Shown in pieces: positions 1 to 14,216 of a stretch of 61,906 nucleotides of DNA (the first letter of the stretch is position 1; each line of letters opens with the position of its first letter). Both the position numbers and the translations under genes were made by a program. Under the pieces are notes generated by a model, which worked only from the letters and a program-made list of their open reading frames with translations, ran no database searches and was not told the origin of the DNA. The DNA lies in assembly GCA_003550305.1 (NCBI GenBank), contig QKYT01000098.1, positions 207,890-269,795 of the forward strand, given 5' to 3'. Source of the stretch: Glomus cerebriforme. Taxonomy: Eukaryota; Glomeromycota; Glomeromycetes; Glomerales; Glomeraceae.

Positions 1-817
1 AACGGATAAATAATATTTGTTTCAAATTCAGCCTAAAATTAATGTTCAAAGCAAAAAAAAATAAAAATAAAAATAATAATAATAAAAAAAGAAAATCGGA
101 TTAATCGGATTCCATGAGAAAAGAACAAAATAAATAAAAATTTCAAGAATTTAATCAAGAAAAAAATAAGAGATTTTTTTTAAATGAAAAAAATGAAAAA
201 AAAAAGGCTTAGCAATCGGAGTTGAAATCGGTTGATGTGGCGAAAATGGTTACAATTAAAAATGGGAAAGGTAAGATAATTATGACAAGTAATTAATCTT
301 GAAACAAGAATATATTTAATTATTATTTATGTAAAAAAATTAAAAAAAAAAATTTTTTAAACATAAATTTTTATAATTTTTTTTTTGAGTTCGTAAAGAA
401 AATCGGATATATTTTGACGAATTGTGAAATGATGCCAAGGAAATTTGATGATGCAAGGAAAATCTGTGTATTTTTTGGTATAAAAGATTTGAATCGCGTT
501 TTATATATACAAGTAAGTAAACTAATAATAAAAAGGAAAATTGATACTATATATATATTATTACCGGATAAAGTTTGGTAATTTAATAAATAGTAATCTA
601 CTATGATAAATGTCGAATCTATAAAAGGTATAAATGATCTACAATTGGTTATTTAAACGGAAAATAATAGAAACGTTTTAACTCTGTTTTTCTTTTTCAA
701 AAATACCCTCTCTCTTAAAATTTTTTTTTTTATTTTTTATTTTTTTATGAAAAAAACCCCCCGAAAATCATAAAAACGAAAATCATAAAGTATATATATA
801 TATTCTTAAAAAGTATT
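1..817. other. AT-rich 5' flank, no gene seen
   Basis: This stretch is AT-rich with many A and T runs and no open frame that looks coding. The final 150 bases before the first gene hold T runs and a short TA repeat (about 790-803), which may be promoter sequence for the gene at 818, but I cannot point to a defined element. Confidence 0.5.
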
Positions 818-1445
818 ATGTCAAATAATTCTACATTAAATCTACAACCCACAAATTGTGGAGTGAGAAATAATTGTGATAGTTCTCAAGTATGTTTTGC
901 GGCATCTGAAGGACCGATATGTGATAATATTAATAGTAATAATACAACTTATAAATGGAGGTTAAATTTTACAGTATTCCCACCGTTAGAATATATTGGA
1001 AATATAGTTGGTAGAAAACAAAAAGATCAATGTGAAATGTTCATCGATAATTCATGGTCAGAAGAAAATAAAAATTGGTTATTGTCATTTTTTTATCAAT
1101 ATTGGAATAGTAATTCTACTATATCACTTCCTTTAGGTAGTTTTGTTAGACCATTGGATTATATTGGTAGTTGTAGTAATATAATAGAAACACCTGAAGG
1201 TATACCTTTACAACAATTATATTGTGATTATGATAATAAATGTAAAAAAAAAATTAAAACTTTAACAAAAAGTTGTTATTCTTCAAATCAATGTTTAAGT
1301 CAACTATGTGGTTATATGGATGCAAGATTACCTATTGATGGTAATAATCAAACTATCGGTACGTGTGTAAGTGATGGATTCGTAGCTTATGGTTTATTAA
1401 AAGGTAATAGAGCTTTTAATGTAAATCCAGTAGATAATTTTAGTG

Positions 1446-1478
<33 letters not shown>

Positions 1479-2347
1479 GTAATAGTACTGATGGTAATAA
1501 TGATTCGAACAATAAAAATTCAGGAATGGCTGTTATAATTATAATTTTAGTAGTATTATTCTCTTCCATGGCAATATACGCTTACGCTCGTAGAATTTTC
1601 AAAAAACGTGATAATAATGATGATGATACTCGTTATTTACGTAGAGAGATTGATCCAGTAACTGGTGAAATAATTACTATTAATACTTTAAGTGGTAGAG
1701 TAAGAAGGGGAGCTTCTATTTTACTTAATCGTGGTAATTTAAATAGATCTGATAGTATTAGAACTTTACCTCCTTATACCGTTATGGAAGAAGATCATCC
1801 TAATCCTACTTCCAATGGAAACGGTATCGTTAATTCGATCACTCAATTTTTCTTCCCTCCAGGAGAGTTACCACCTCCTTATGAGGAAAATGAGAACAAT
1901 AATAGTAATAATACAATTCATGATGTTACTCTAGAAGAAGTTAGAGAAGGTGTTACCATTGAAGGAAGTGATGATAATTCAACACCACCATCAAGACGTT
2001 CTTCTTTAAGATCTACTATATCTAGAAGAGGTTCTAGAGGAGATGATAATGAGAATTCTCCTCCTAGAGAATCAGATATAATACCTGAAGTAATTGTTGA
2101 TAATTCAGAAGTTGACAAAGTAGAAGAAGAGAAGGTAGAAGAAGAAGAGAAGGTAATAGAAGAAGAGAAGGTAGAAGAAGAAGAAGAGATAAAAGAAGAA
2201 GAAAAAGAAGGAGAAAGAGAAGAGGAAATAAAAGTGGAGATAGAAATGGAAAAGGAAGGGGAAACTGAAAAGGAAGAAACAGAAACAGAAAAGGAAAAAG
2301 AAGGGGAAGGAACGGTTATCACTGTTTTATCCGATAATCCACCTTAA
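818..2347 (+). CDS. Cys-rich single-pass membrane protein with acidic tail
   Basis: Intronless 509-aa open frame; function not recognised. Residues 1 to about 205 are rich in Cys and N-glycosylation sequons (NST, NTT, NFT, NQT), followed by a poly-Asn run near residues 209-220. One clear membrane segment lies at about 237-258 (GMAVIIIILVVLFSSMAIYA), followed by a basic stop-transfer stretch RRIFKKR. The tail holds Pro-rich PPY-like motifs (LPPYTVM, LPPPYEE; possible WW-domain ligands) and ends in about 90 residues dominated by Glu/Lys from a purine-rich repeat. The layout resembles fungal surface sensor proteins: outside sugar-decorated Cys-rich head, one membrane pass, long cytoplasmic tail. 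Oddly there is no hydrophobic signal peptide at this ATG, so an upstream exon or a signal-anchor topology is possible. Coding reality is well supported by composition and length. Confidence 0.75.
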
Positions 2348-5300
2348 GAAAAATAATTTTTTTGGGAGGGCATTCGAGAATAATGCTTTAATTTTTGTAT
2401 TATTTTTGTAAAATATTTATTTAATTTTTTTTTATTAGAATTTTTTTTTTAAAAAAAAAGAGGATTAGAAATCATCTTTAGAAAAAAATTTTTTTTTTTT
2501 TTTTTTACAGTAGAAAAATCTTAATTTTGAGCTGTCAATTCTCACGTGATAAAAATGTATTAAATAATTATGTAAAATTCATTTAATTCGGGTCAAAATT
2601 ATTTTAAATTAAACGCAGTAAACACAAGACATCGCGTGATATGATTACATTTAATATCCAATGAAAAAATAATTTGATAAACCATAAAAACCCCCTTTGT
2701 TATACACTTTATTTAGAGAAAAAAAAACCTGTATAAGGCAAATAATATCAGTAACCTTATCTCTATCAATGATTTCAATGAACATTTATATATCTTTTGT
2801 GAGAAAAAAAAACCGTATATAACGTATATAAGTATATTTTTGTATATTTTTAATAAATAAATATAATTAATTATATACTGCGGTAAAGCTAAATCAGATT
2901 AATAAAGAGATTAAGGCACAGCAAGTAATCTGTTATCTGTCAAAGGAATTTGGAATCTAACATTCCAAAATAAAAGGGGGTGGGAGAAATCAAAAAAAGA
3001 ATTTTTTGGGGGGTCAAATTATAATTAATTATAATTAATGCAAGGCGCACATACAAAAAAAAAAAAAAATATTTTCTTTAAAAAATTTTTTTTTTTTTAG
3101 CCTTTGTATGAATTGCTAATTATGATAATTATCAATTAACCGATTAGAAAAAAAAAAATTTTTTTTTTTGTTAATCCTTCCAGATAAATACTTTAAAATA
3201 AATTTATATTTTAAATTATTTTTAATTGGGCTATGCAAAAAAAAAAAAAAAATTTTTTTTTTTCTTAAAAACGGAAAAAAAAAACGAACTAGATTAAAAA
3301 AAGATCTCTTTTATCTCTTTTATTAAGCCTCTTCCAAATAGAAGAAGCCTCAAGAATTCACCGGTAATTCCGATTTTATTCTATTAATGATTATTTAAAA
3401 ATATTTATAATAATTTTACTATGAAAGTCTACTCTAGGAATTATAAACCTTTATATGCCAAACTCCTTCCCAATTAAAAATTATATATATATTATTATTA
3501 TTAATATTTTGTCATACAAATATTATGATCGTTTTTATTTTTTTGTAAATTTGTATATTAACAAAAAAAAAAAATTATATATATATAGTTACGTAATTTT
3601 TTTACTTTCAATAGAGAGAAACATTACATTAAGTTTGAATTTTAAATTTATACAATGATCATATAAAGAATTTCATTATTCAAATAATTCCCTCTTTCCA
3701 ATGTAAGTTAATGGAAAATCGTTAAAGTTTAATAAACCCCCTTTGTGCCAAGCAATGAGTCATTTCAACATATACGGAAGAATGAAAGATGTAATGTTTC
3801 AATAAAGTGGAAAGAACGAAACCTTAAAACGTTCGGTACATATAAAAAGCCATGATTATTTAACATAACACAAAGACATATTTAAAACTTTTTCTTTCTT
3901 TTTAATCCTCGTTCCCTGAGCCACATTTCAAACATGTTTAGTAACTTCTTTGAGATGAATTATGACTGGAAACATTCTCGCATGCATACAGTATATGATA
4001 TGCAAATGGTCATATGTGGTTCATTTTTATTCATTTTAATGATAATAATTAAGATGAACTTCATTGATAAGCATCCTTTTTTTTTTAAAAAAAAAAAAAA
4101 AAGTGTAACAAATACAAGAAAATAATAATAATAATAATAAATAAATAAGCAACTAATTTTTTTAGTAAAATATAAGATTTATCTAAATTTGGAATGCTAA
4201 AAGGGAAATCTTATCAAAGGTCAATGTTGTCTGATTCTCATTCGTCGGTCTTTAGTCTCCTAATTGGGCATTACAGCAATCACAGCATCACGTGAGGAAA
4301 CTTAAAGTAATTCGTCTTTTTTTGTCATGGCTTGATTTTTTTTTTAACGTTCACACTTAAAGATTGTACTAATTGCGTTAATTTAATTTTTTAACTGCAA
4401 AATTCTGCAAAATTCTGCAATCGTGGAAATTATCAGATATTAAAAAAAACCATTGTGTTCTCATTACGGTAGTTTAACGGTTAATTGGTAGAAAAAAATA
4501 AGTTATCTGTTATGTTGTCACATTATTTGGGCGTGAAAAAATTTTCAATTTGTACTTTTTCATGCAAGAATTTACATTATATTTAAAATGATAACGAATT
4601 AAAATAAGCCGCGTGATTAAAAAATATTTTTGGTGTTACTGTTTGTTATGTAATTTAGGACAACAAATATGCAAAAAAAAAATTTTTTTTTTTTTTTTTG
4701 TAAAAAAAAAAAGTGTCTGATTTCAACCGCATTAAAAAGATACGAATTTGTTTTGTTAAACTTTTTCTTATTAAGTATCAAACTATAATTGGCTTGAATG
4801 CAAGAGACATGCCATTTGTACGACAAAGTTCCTAAACCATAAGTCCCGATAACCAAAATGCAAGGAAAATCTTTTCATTTTTGTGGTCTTCTTTTAAAAA
4901 TATTAAAAAGAAAAAAATGCGCCAATCTAATGTTTCTTGTATAACAATTAATTTAAATACACATACAGTCATTCACACGCATTCATTCTAGAAAATGTTT
5001 TGATTTACTTTTCATAGAGATTAGTTTTACTAACTTACAATGGTAATCAAATTTAAAATAATGTTTCAAGTACCACACTTCCTGTTTATTATTTATTAAT
5101 AATAATTACTAATATTTAAAATATTCCTAATTCCCCATACATATATTATTTTATTATTTTCATTATTTCATTTATTATTATTATTATTTTTTTTTTTTTA
5201 TTATTGACCGCGGTATTTTGATTCGTGTCTTACCGGAACAATCCCTTGTAAGTTGTAACACCTCCGTCGCCACCGCGTGAAAAAAATTGATTGCTTCCCA

Positions 5301-5738
5301 AAGGTCCACGATTATCATCCACATTTATTTACCTTGGGCAAAAAAAAAAAAAAAAAAAATTTTTTTTTTTTTCTCATCAAACTCCTTTGATGAGATGAAA
5401 TATTTCCATTTGGAGTGGTCATTAAAAAACATCTATTCCTCATCTGGTTTGTTGGCGTGGAAGATCAAAACTAATACAAGCCATGAATTACGAAATGAAA
5501 CCCTGGATTTTTTTTTTTTATAAAAAAAAAAAAAGGAAAAAAAAGAGAAGGAAAAAAAAAGATAAATTTATATTATGCAAGTTATGTAATGTCTGCATTA
5601 CACGTGTGAAATAAACTTCGATTCCGTGGCAACACAATGTCACAATCGTTACTCGAGTGACCGAATAAAGATATAAACAATAATCCATAAATAGATAAAA
5701 TACACACCACTATAATTTTTTTTTTTTTTTTTATCGCG

Positions 5739-5802
<64 letters not shown>

Positions 5803-6474
5803 AAAAAAGTTTTCTTGTGAAATAAATAGTTAAGGTTTAAAACAAAAAACTTTAATCTCTAAAGCTATTTATTTTAATCACAAGAAATAAAAAACTTATA
5901 TAAAAGGTTTCAATAAATTGTTGTTTATATTTTGTGTATATGCGCCTCAAGGTTTTACTAAATATTTATCTTACTTTATTTTAAACTTATGTTTCTTGTA
6001 CCTTTTTTTTCACTTTAAACAATTATATATATATATACTGTATATACGGTACTTATTTTATTGTAATTTGAAATAACCTTGTGACTTAATTCCGAAAATA
6101 AAACAAAAGCATACCACTTTTGTATATTTACCTGTTTATTTATATTGAAAAAAAAATTTTTTTTTTTTCATCTTTTTCATTTTTTTTTTTATTCATTGGC
6201 TTATTGTTGTTATTCTTTCCATTTTAAACTCCTTTTTTTTTCACAGCTTTTAAATTTTCCCAAACTTGTCTGTCTTCTTAAAAAAAAAATTTTTTTTTTT
6301 TCTATTCAATCACTGAAACAATCATTCATCGCTTTTTTTTTTTTTGAAACACATATATATATACCTTATTTTTCTCTTTTATTCATACACAAAAAAAAAA
6401 ATATTTTCAAAAAAAAAAAAATAATTCTTTTCTTACACAAACTTTTTTTAAAAAAAAAATATTTTTTAACAAAA
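2348..6474. other. Long gene-free region with A-run/T-run blocks
   Basis: About 4.1 kb without a convincing gene. It is crowded with long A runs directly followed by T runs (for example near 3057-3099, 3152-3170, 3238-3263, 4673-4700 and 5341-5373). The short open frames here are low-complexity and lack family features. The last few hundred bases are the promoter and 5' leader of the methyltransferase gene. Confidence 0.5.
5742..5798 (+). repeat. 57-base poly-T run
   Basis: An uninterrupted run of about 57 T preceded by a GC-rich 'tcgcggcc' step. It could be the tail of a retroposed element on the minus strand or a simple homopolymer. Its exact length is likely to be unreliable in any assembly. 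Confidence 0.85.
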
Positions 6475-7823
6475 ATGGGCATAAAACAATCCAAACGTAG
6501 TTCTTCTGCTATAGTGAATATTTCAAAAGACAAACCCGATGTATTATTGAAAGCAGAAAAAAGAAAGAAATTCCGTTCTTTTCGTTCATCGGGGATTGCA
6601 CTTGATGGAAATTCTCCCTTATTAGAAAGTTGGAGATTCTCACATGGTGGTAAAAGGATCCATAACTTGAGAAATTCAAAATTATTGGGTCCTATTATTG
6701 ATGAAGAAGTAGAAAGATTACAAAGACAACATAGATTATTTAAACGTATTTGGCAAAGTAATTATTCCGCTCCTATGGAAGAAACTTTAAAAAATGGTGG
6801 AGCAAAGATTCTTGATGTTGGGTAAGTATTTTGCTTCCTTTTGCGCGTAAACTTTTTATATCTCTGATATCTTTTGTTTTTGATGTTAAACCTCTTTGAT
6901 TTGATTATATAGATGTGGTCCTGGTACTTGGACAATAGAAATGGCAGAATCATACCCAAAATCATCATTCACTGGTGTTGATTTTTCTCCAATATTTCCA
7001 CAAGAAAAGAAACCTTTGAACGCAAAATTCCTTCAAGCTAATATTCTTGATGGTTTACCATTTTTGGATGATACATTTGACTTTGTTCATATGAGACTTT
7101 TGGTGACTGCTTTTACTTCTAAAGAATGGGAAGAAAAAGTCATTCCAGAATTGGCTAGAGTAACAAGACAAGGAGGTTGGGTTGAATTCATGGAAAGTGA
7201 TATTCACTACTTTAATGAGGGTCCAACAACACAACGTTTATCGAATGCATGTATGTATTTGCTTTTTTTTTTCGTTCGATTATTTTGATTTTCTTTCCTC
7301 TCAATATCTCTCGTCTAACGACAAAAAAAATTTTTTTTTTTTCGCGACGTAGTAATGTTATTTATGAAAGGAAAAGGTATTCTTCAACCAATAGACTCTT
7401 ATATTCCAAACTCGATGGAATCCTGCGAAAAATTTGAAAAGGAAATCAAAGTTGAAGAAAAATCATGTTTTGTTGGAAAATGGGCTGGTGAATTAGGCCA
7501 ATTGGTATGTTATATAAATTTCACGTTATTGAAATTTTATATTATTTTTCTATTTTTATGATTAATACTTACAAATATTTTTCATTTTCAATAAATAATA
7601 GGCTGTAGATGATATTACAAAAGGATGGGCTGCGGTCAAATTACCCATGTCAACGATGATGGATGTAAAACCTAGTGAATACGATGATGTTGTACAAATT
7701 TTCGCAAAAGAGGTTGAACAATATAAATCATCTTTCAAAACTTGGCGATTTTTCGGACAAAAGATTTCAACTACTTCATCATCGGCTATAACCACCCCAT
7801 CATCATGGGAACAATCACAATAA
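6475..7823 (+). CDS. Class I SAM-dependent methyltransferase, 4 exons
   Basis: Exons 6475-6821, 6913-7250, 7353-7504 and 7602-7823 give a 352-aa protein; all introns are GT-AG and the sum is a whole number of codons. SAM-binding motif I spans the first junction: ILDVGCGPGTW at about residues 112-122, followed by the acidic strand-2 end 'FTGVDFSP' and the motif-II-like region 'DDTFDFVHMRLL' and 'GGWVEFMESD'. This matches fungal Methyltransf_25/LaeA-like or UMTA-type small-molecule methyltransferases that use S-adenosylmethionine. The first 100 residues are basic and Ser-rich; MGIKQSKR looks like an N-myristoylation-type start (Gly2, Lys/Ser after), which would suggest membrane attachment, but this is inference. 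A longer in-frame ATG at 6145 was rejected because it only adds Phe/Lys homopolymer. Substrate unknown. Confidence 0.88.
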
Positions 7824-9695
7824 ATAATAGATAAAATGAATAATTTTTTTTTTCATTTTTAAAACTTATAAATATAATATATAAACATTTCTTTTTTAAT
7901 TATTATACATATATTCATTTAATATTTATTACTTTTTAATTATTATTTTCACCTTTGTATTTTTAATTACTGTAAATTATTACTCTTTTTTTTTTTTTTT
8001 TAAGATTTTTTAAGACTTCCATCATCATCATTATATTTTACTTTATATTATACATATCAAGAAAAATTTTAAATTTTTTTCAAATCTAAATATAACGAAA
8101 GAAAAAAAATTTTTTTAATCAACGAAATTAATTGTTCAATCGAAAAAATAAGTTTTTTTTTTTGAATGTGTCATAGTGTGGTTTTTTTGATAACAGATAA
8201 CTTTCGTTTTTTTTTTCTTGCATCACAACATTTCTCACGGAAAAAAATTTCCGAATGTTGGTTACTCTTTGCATAAAAAGGAACAATTGAAGTTAAAGCG
8301 TATCCAAAAAGGGAGATTTATATTCGTTTGAGTAATCATTTAAGAAAAAAATTTTTTTTTATGTAATTTTTACAATATAACATTCTTTAATTCTTTTATT
8401 TCCTTTTTTTATTATAGATCATTTTTATTACTTCATTATATATATTTTTTTTTAAATCCTTTTCCATTTTGCATATTTATTTATTTGTTTCCGAAATCCA
8501 TTATTATAAAGTCCCGAATCATTCTTTTTCATTATTAAAGATTAACTTTCCATTTTTGATTTTTATTTTATATATATATATATATATTCTTTTCTTCTTC
8601 AAATTCTCAATTCAAATTCTAAGTTTCTAAATTATCAAATCAAAAATACCTTTTTATTTTATTTTTTTTTTTTTTTTTTTTATCTTGTATTATAATAAAT
8701 AAATAAATAAATAAATAAATTTTTTTAAAAAAAAAAATCTTTCAAAAACAAACAAAAAAATCAATTTTAATTCTTTTTTTTTTTTATTTGTTTATTATTA
8801 TTTTGTTATAGAAAGAAAAAAAAAATATATTTATATATTTTTTTTTGGTACATAATTGTTTATTAAAAGAAAAAAAAAAATGATACCAAAAAAAAATTTT
8901 CTTTTTCGGATCTTTGGTTGGGGGCGTATACTTACAGAAAATCTGGATTTCGTTTTGCATCATTGCATCAATCTTAAAATGGATAGATTATACTTTATAA
9001 ACTCTACTATATTATTGGGGAATTGGGGTTCCCGTAACCAACAATTTACAGGTTAACTGAAAAAAAATTTTTAATTCTTATCTTTTTTATTTTCGAAAAA
9101 AAAAAAAACATTTAGAATATAAAAAAAAAAAAAAATTATTAATTACCAAATTCGTTTCGAAAAAAAAAAAAAAAAAAATTTTTTTTTTTTGGCGTTTCTT
9201 TTTATTCTATTTTTTTTTTTTTATCTCGGGTTTATTTGTTTTGAAGTAAATAACAGATATGTGCTTACATGTTTATTTCTCGCGTTTCTTGCCAAAATCA
9301 GGTTATTTTATCATTAAGGCATTTAGAATCAAAGAATGTTTTACTGCGGGTAATGCTTATTGTTATTCAAAGCTAAAAGTACAAAATTGTCATTGTTAAT
9401 TAAATCGATCAAAAACAACAATTGTGTAACCTATATTTTTAATTATCGGGTTGCGGATAATAATTTTCATTTTTATAACAAGCTTCCTTTTTTTTTTTTT
9501 AGATTGACTTAATAAATAAATATATAATTAGTTTATTTATGTTATAAAAATATATTATAAAAAAAAACTATAATGTAATAAATACTTTCATTGGGAGAAA
9601 ATGAAATTGATGATGACGTCCGTGACGAGATATTCTACTGCGGCTACTACAACAGTTATTTCAAATTTTCAACTCTTATCTACATGTAAAATATT
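7824..9695. other. Gene-free spacer with simple repeats
   Basis: About 1.9 kb of T-rich sequence between the methyltransferase and hydrolase genes, which are convergent. It includes a TA repeat (about 8570-8588), an (AAAT)n microsatellite (about 8695-8720) and A-run/T-run blocks (about 9159-9190). The short open frame at 8856-9056 has no recognisable feature and was not called. Confidence 0.5.
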
Positions 9696-11367
9696 TTAAA
9701 CACCTGGATAAACACCCGCTTTGTCCCATTTAAGAACGTGTTCAATACTTGATTCATCTAAATTCTGAACTTCTCCATGATAACTTATTTTTAAGGCTTC
9801 AAACTTATGTGGACAAGGTTTAGCTTGAATAGCTTCTTGTATAACATTGGAAATAAATTCACCTACTCTTTGAATTGATAATTTTGATTGTTCTAATGGA
9901 AAAAGCTTTTTTAAAAAAAAACAATTTTAGTGAAGTACAAATTTGTTAACTTTTGAACAATTTAAAAATGGTGATGCATCAAGATTCATACCTGAAAAGT
10001 GTGCGGCATTTCATCAAACACTTCAAGTTTAACACTAGTTGGAGATTTAAAACGTGAATTATCAAAATCATTTTCATAAGCTGGTAAACGATATCTTTCT
10101 GGATTAGCAGCTCTATAAGAAAGATAAATTGCTTCATCGCGTAATCTTTCTGCATTTCCGGTAACCTAAAAAAAAATGAATATATAATGTTTCATTTTAT
10201 TCGGTGAAAGGATTCATCGATATTTAAATTTTACTTACAATTAACATCGGAGGTAAACCACCAAGAGATTCAGCCAACATGGGACTAACGTAAGGAATAC
10301 CAAATCCTTCATTTACAACATAATAACAAATAGCTTGACCAATTCTTTTTAAAGAATCATCACCAATTAACTTAACTTCAGGATGTTCTTGAATATTATT
10401 TATAATAAGTCCTGTTCTTGATTTAAATTCACTATATGCAAATGAATTTGGATTTGCTACCATTTTAAATCCTAGAATTGGCGGTAACGCATCCGTTTCA
10501 TCCATATTTGGATCAAAAAATGATGGCATACTATGTGTTAAATCAAACCATGAACTCTAAGAATTAAAAAAAAATTTTTTAATTTTTTAAAAAAGAAAAT
10601 GTCGTTAAAAAAAAAAAAAAAAAAAAACTTACCAATCCAACTATACCTGCTGGTAGCGGTAAACCTAAATCACGTAACACTAACCCTAATGAGACTGATA
10701 ATCCACCTCCAGAACTGTCTCCACATATAACTATCTGTTCTGGTTTATATGGTTGAAAACCAGAATCTTTAGGGGGGTTTGTTAAGTATAAATAAGTTGC
10801 TAAAACATCACATAATGCTGCAGGAAATGGTTGCTGTGGAGCCAATCGATAATCAATTGCTAATGTACGAGCACCAGATGCTTTTGATATTTGACTACAA
10901 AATTCACGAAAAATATTAATAGTTCCAGCAGCATAAGCTCCCCCATGCAAGTATAGAATGATTTTTTCATTTTCCCAATCATTTTTTACGTTATTAAAAT
11001 CCCAATTTTTATCCATAAGAAATTCACCATTTATTCCTTTATTTTTAGGAGATTTCCAAATTGGATCAATAACGATCTCATAAGGTTTTAAAAGAGTTTC
11101 AATATAAGTTTGAGCACTCTTTCTAAATTCATCATTAATAATTACTTTATCAATTTTAAAACCAGGAGGAATTCTATTAATTCTCGTTAAATGATGTTCT
11201 TGTACTTCTTCAAGTGTAAGATTTTGATTTTTTGCAAGAAAACGGGCTAATTTTACTATTAAATGAAGTTTTAAACCCCACGAAGGTTGCGGAGGTCCAT
11301 ATGTATAATGTTTAAATATTGTTGAAATGATTAATGGAATAGATTTTATAATTATTATTGCAATCAT
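9696..11367 (-). CDS. HSL-type alpha/beta hydrolase (esterase/lipase), 4 exons
   Basis: Reading on the minus strand, exons 11367-10633, 10556-10239, 10165-9992 and 9905-9696 give 478 aa with phase-0 GT-AG introns. The hormone-sensitive-lipase family signature is complete: oxyanion loop HGGAYAAG (about 140-147), nucleophile elbow GDSSGGG (about 216-222, Ser as nucleophile), then RLRDEAIYL with the likely catalytic Asp (about 361) and the His of DEMPHTFQ (about 406). An N-terminal hydrophobic segment (MIAIIIIKSIPLIIS) looks like a membrane or ER anchor. The C-terminal 70 residues follow the family fold in part. Such fungal enzymes hydrolyse esters of acyl glycerols, sterols or xenobiotics; the substrate cannot be read here. 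All triad residues are present, so it should be active. Confidence 0.92.
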
Positions 11368-12729
11368 TTTGTTAAGAGAGTAGTGGTTAGTAGTTTACAA
11401 TTTAGGATACTAATATACATATTTATATATTTTTTTATAAATAATAGGAATGTCAATCAACGGGAGAATGCCTATTTTGAAAACCAATTGAAATAGGTTT
11501 AATTAAATTGACTTTTTTATTTGTTCCTATGATCGCGAATCTAAATTACTAAACAAACCCATATAATTGAGTATCATCACGCAATATTCATATGAATCCA
11601 TTTTCAGCAAGTTTAATAACGTTTATAATGTAGGTTTCCTTCTATCCGCTAAAGTAAAAATTGTATAATCTAATAAATTTTTATGAATTATTTAAGCTAC
11701 TTTCATAAGCGCTTACTAATATTTATAAATACATTGTGAACAAAATAATGATTGCATTGATTACAATATAATTTTACTTTGGATCACCAAAATTGCAAAA
11801 CAAAGTTTGTTTTTTATTTTAAATTGGAACTGGTTAAAGCGAATTTCAAAAAGTAATTCAAGCTTTGAGTTTTTAATTTAGAAAAATTCCCCGCAATAGT
11901 TTTTCAGTCAATATCATATAACAAAGTTTTTTTTTTTGTACATTCTCACGATTAACAACGAGGTTTAATTTAACGGTTTTTTTTTTCAAAAAAACTTTTT
12001 AAAGTTTATAAATGTATATATTAATTCGTCTGACGTTGCGCAAAGATTTGTTATGTTGATGATGACTAATCATTACCTAATCAATAAAAGAAATTTGATC
12101 AACATCAAATTGTTATTGTTTGCGGTTAGACGATTAAATTATAAAGGAATTATAAAGGAGGCAGGTTTTGAAAAAGATCACATTGAAAGAAAATTCTCAT
12201 GTATTATATTTGATATATTATAATTTTATCGAATTTTTTTTTATATATACTGTACAGTACATATATATATAAATATTTTCCCCGGTAAAATAGAAGCAAT
12301 CAAGAGAGAGGGTTTTTTTTTTGTACATCTCAATGATATTGTTACATTTGTTATTTTAATAATAATCTGTGATTTGATTTGACTGAACATATTTTTATTT
12401 ATTTGCATATTATTAATTTAAAATGATAAATAAGTATTATGTACTTGATTTTTTGTCGTTATAAGTATATTTTGTTTTTAAATAATAATATTCCATATTC
12501 CTTTTTTATATTAAAATAAATAGTCTTTGGACAACCAAAATTTACTACATTTGATACATGCATAAAGATAACTAATCATAGATTCGAGATACCAAAACAA
12601 CAACTTATGATACAACGTGTATAAAGTATATGTTTCTGTTCGTTCTAATTCCGATCAGTCAGCTTTTTGGACTTAACCTTGAAAGAAATAGTTTAGAGTT
12701 ATCTATAAGACAGTATTGGCATTTTGATC

Positions 12730-12756
12730 ATGGACAAATGGACAAATGGACAAATG
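12730..12756 (+). repeat. 8-bp tandem repeat, three copies
   Basis: Three perfect direct copies of the unit ATGGACAA followed by a partial ATG. It lies in non-coding DNA near the decayed 12.9-kb open frame. Confidence 0.8.
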
Positions 12757-14216
12757 TCAACACTGCTATAAAGGTATTTTTTTAAAATTGACCAAAATTT
12801 ATTCTTCATAAATAATTGATAAGAAGAGAACTCCAGAAAAATTCTGAAATAAGTATTTCTATATTCATAGATTATGTCTTCCAAAGATAATGATATGATG
12901 TTATTATAAAGTTCGCAAATGCATCATTGGAACTATTTGTGCTATAAATCTATAACCGATGCCAGTGCTAAACGCATGGATAGAACTGCTGAAGATAACA
13001 CTGATAGCATATTGAAAAATTCAATTACAAGAAATAATAATGTTCTAAAAAAAATAGGCCATAATTTAATATTCTTATTAACCTAGCTATCTCTTCTTAT
13101 ATTTATCTTATTCATTGATCCTATTGCATCAAATTTTCCCTGCAGAATTGGCGGAAAATTTTTTAACCACTACATGCATGTGACTAGAAAGAAACTCGAT
13201 CTTCAGATCCCAGATCCAGATCGCCACTGCATAATTGACCAGAATTAACATTTTAATAATAAATATATTTATAGATACATGTAACTGTATTTTGAGTTTC
13301 TTATGTTTTTTTTTATAAAGATTTTTAAAATTGTTTAAGCACAATGAAATATTTTTATAAATAAGCATTACTTAAAATTCTCAATTTAGTCAAACAAATA
13401 TCAGATATGAAAAGATATATAATTTTTTGAGATATTGTTAAATTTTAGCATTAGGGTAGAATTTCGGACAGAATTAAAAATGAAATGAGCCTAATACTGG
13501 TATGGTAATAATCTAAATTATACAAATATGAAATGTATTTTTCTTTTTTTTTTTGAATTATATTACTACTGCTTATTTCCTTTTAAAGATGATTAGAACT
13601 AAATTAGTTTTACTATTTTAACTTTTCTTTTAGAATAGATTAGATAGTCATGAAATCCATTTTATTTTATTTTGTTTTATTTTGTATTTATATTTTGTAT
13701 CTTAGTTCAAATAAATAAATAAAATAATACTATCAAAAAAAAAATTAAAGATTATTAAAACTGATTTTATTTTTAAAACTAGTTTTATTTATACATCTGG
13801 TTTATAAAATTTTCTAATAAATTAACTCTTATTTCTATTAATATAAACTAATCTTTAAATAAAAAATATCATAATAAAATAATTGTACAAATAACATTTA
13901 ATTATATTGCTTTTGATATACTGTATTTGTGATATATAATATTTTTACAATAGTTTATTTAACTTTAAAAATGTATTTTTTTATTATATTAAGCAATTTT
14001 TTTTATTAGTAATTCATTTTTTATATTTATTAATAATTGTATTTTTTGATGATTTATCAAATATTATCTTTAATAATACTGATAAATTAAAAACTTTAAT
14101 TTAGTTTACTTTTAATAATTTTATTTTATTTAATTTTATTTTTTTTGAAAACAAGTTGAATAAGTAAGTTTATTAAAATGTACATATATTAAATAGACAT
14201 TTATAATGGTAACTAA

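Noticed and set aside
1387..1569. Minus-strand frame with poly-Leu
   Set aside because: It is the antisense shadow of the poly-Asn (AAT repeat) part of the membrane protein gene.
1918..2322. Minus-strand Ser-rich frame of 134 codons
   Set aside because: Antisense of the Glu/Lys repeat in the membrane protein tail; composition is entirely repeat-driven.
6145..6474. N-terminal extension of the methyltransferase to an upstream ATG
   Set aside because: The added 110 residues are Phe/Lys homopolymer from T and A runs; the ATG at 6475 starts normal protein sequence.
8856..9056. 66-codon plus-strand frame
   Set aside because: Begins in A runs, no conserved feature, no splice partners.
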